Assembly: GCF_964204865.1 (NCBI RefSeq) | Contig: NC_135250.1 | Coordinates: forward strand, 8,246,001 to 8,310,000 | Source of the DNA: Styela clava | Taxonomy: Eukaryota; Chordata; Ascidiacea; Stolidobranchia; Styelidae | Direction of reading: 5' to 3' | DNA: 64,000 nt | Part shown: piece by piece, positions 63,389 to 64,000 of the stretch | Layout: each line of letters begins with the position of its first letter | How positions within the stretch are numbered: the stretch's first letter is position 1 | The notes under the pieces: model-generated | Database searches by the model: none | What the model was told of the DNA's origin: nothing | The model's input: only the letters and a program-made list of their open reading frames with translations | Translations under genes and position numbers: made by a program

Positions 63389-64000
63389 GATTTTCGGATG
63401 GGAACTTGAGAAGTCATACTGAACGTGCATGTGAGGGATATGACATACATTTGAGATGCCCAGGAAAGGATATTATAAATGTGCAAGCTGCAGCTTATGG
63501 ACGCCAGGTAATATAAGAATGATTGTTCTTACACATATTAATTAGATTTGTTGTAAAATGGAATCGGTTCGCCAAAATCTAATCGCTTTAATTAAGTTGG
63601 TCTTTTGATGTCTCAAAGCTTATGATTGTCATCCGTAGTTCAAGGACGTTTTTTAACTAGAAATGCCCGAACTTTAGTCCAGTAATAATTGAAGACTAGC
63701 CGTTACCATACCTTGCGGGCCAGTGCATTTTATTGAACCTATTTCATTACGAAATCGATTGAACGAAAATAAATTTAAATTAAGTTCGGCTTTTGAAAAT
63801 AGAACGAACTTTAACCATTTGAAAGTCGCAAACTATTTGCAGTTTCTATCGTTTATGTGTCTGGAATAGTTTGTAATGTCAAGGGAATACGATAGACAAA
63901 ACTTTAGCCAACTTGTTTAACAACTTTTTCTTTTGTGTTCCCAGGACGACATGACATGCGTTGTGGAATCCCATGAGATGCAAGACACACACTGTCGATT
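63389..64000 (+). CDS. SUEL/galactose-binding lectin domain protein, EVA1-like, partial
   Basis: Two exons are visible: 63389-63507, preceded by TTTTAG, and 63945 to the window end, preceded by TTCCCAG. The intron between them is phase 0 and starts GTAATA. The joined frame starts FSDGNLRSHTERACEGYDI and contains the SUEL-type hallmarks: ACEG, LRCPG, INVQAAAYGR, then MTC and DTHCR. This domain binds galactose or rhamnose in sea-urchin egg lectins and occurs in latrophilins and in EVA-1, a guidance receptor partner of SLT-1/Robo in worms. The stretch ISVQ-A-YG is closest to my recollection of EVA1C, so a type I membrane receptor with two such domains is my preferred guess. The second half of the domain and any membrane anchor lie beyond the window. 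Upstream exons are uncertain. Confidence 0.78.

Noticed and set aside
1-64000. CRISPR arrays, bacterial operons, rRNA or functional tRNA genes
   Set aside because: No regularly spaced repeats, no dense gene packing and no clean tRNA fold were seen. The spliced genes and transposon types are animal.

Overview
The window is animal nuclear DNA. It is AT-rich by eye, with small spliced genes, intronless membrane-protein genes, AATAAA-type poly(A) signals and many short DNA-transposon derivatives. The protein families (a SUEL/EVA-1-like lectin, a secreted C-type-lectin-fold protein and a BED-finger hAT transposase), the compact introns and the MITE load would suit an invertebrate deuterostome. A tunicate such as Ciona is my best guess, but this is inference and nothing here proves the species.

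Layout. 1-12 kb is mostly non-coding and holds two near-identical hAT-type MITEs, each with its own 8-bp target duplication. At 12.3-13.2 kb (minus strand) is the first of three intronless seven-transmembrane (7TM) genes. At 13.9-15.0 kb are two adjacent, older hAT-type elements. At 18.0-20.3 kb (plus) is a complete five-exon gene for a secreted protein with a divergent C-type-lectin-like domain; its reading frame closes across all four introns. At 24.1-25.1 kb and 28.7-29.8 kb (plus) are two more 7TM genes, closely related to each other, with a hAT-type MITE between them. 30-40 kb is a gene desert as far as I can see. At 40.3-42.7 kb is a nested insertion: a 2.3-kb hAT element carrying an almost intact transposase has landed inside a 112-bp hairpin MITE, and both target duplications can still be read. 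43-56 kb is mostly non-coding, with a diverged local duplication, a tRNA-like SINE relic, a second hairpin MITE and a MITE with a 9-bp target duplication. At 63.4-64.0 kb (plus) are two exons of a SUEL-lectin-domain gene resembling EVA1, running off the window. A signal-peptide exon at 56.46 kb has the matching splice phase and may be its first exon. A minus-strand ORF at 58.0-58.4 kb may encode a small glycoprotein.

How the genes relate. The three 7TM genes form one paralogous family. They share the same predicted topology, an MN-x-S/T glycosylation start, a TM3/ECL2 cysteine pair, LWLRQR in place of DRY, and YDxNxVIN...SFxNW in place of NPxxY. Their ligand and function cannot be read from the sequence. 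The lectin-type genes are secreted or cell-surface proteins that sit nearby with no evident shared pathway. The rest is largely shaped by hAT-type transposition.
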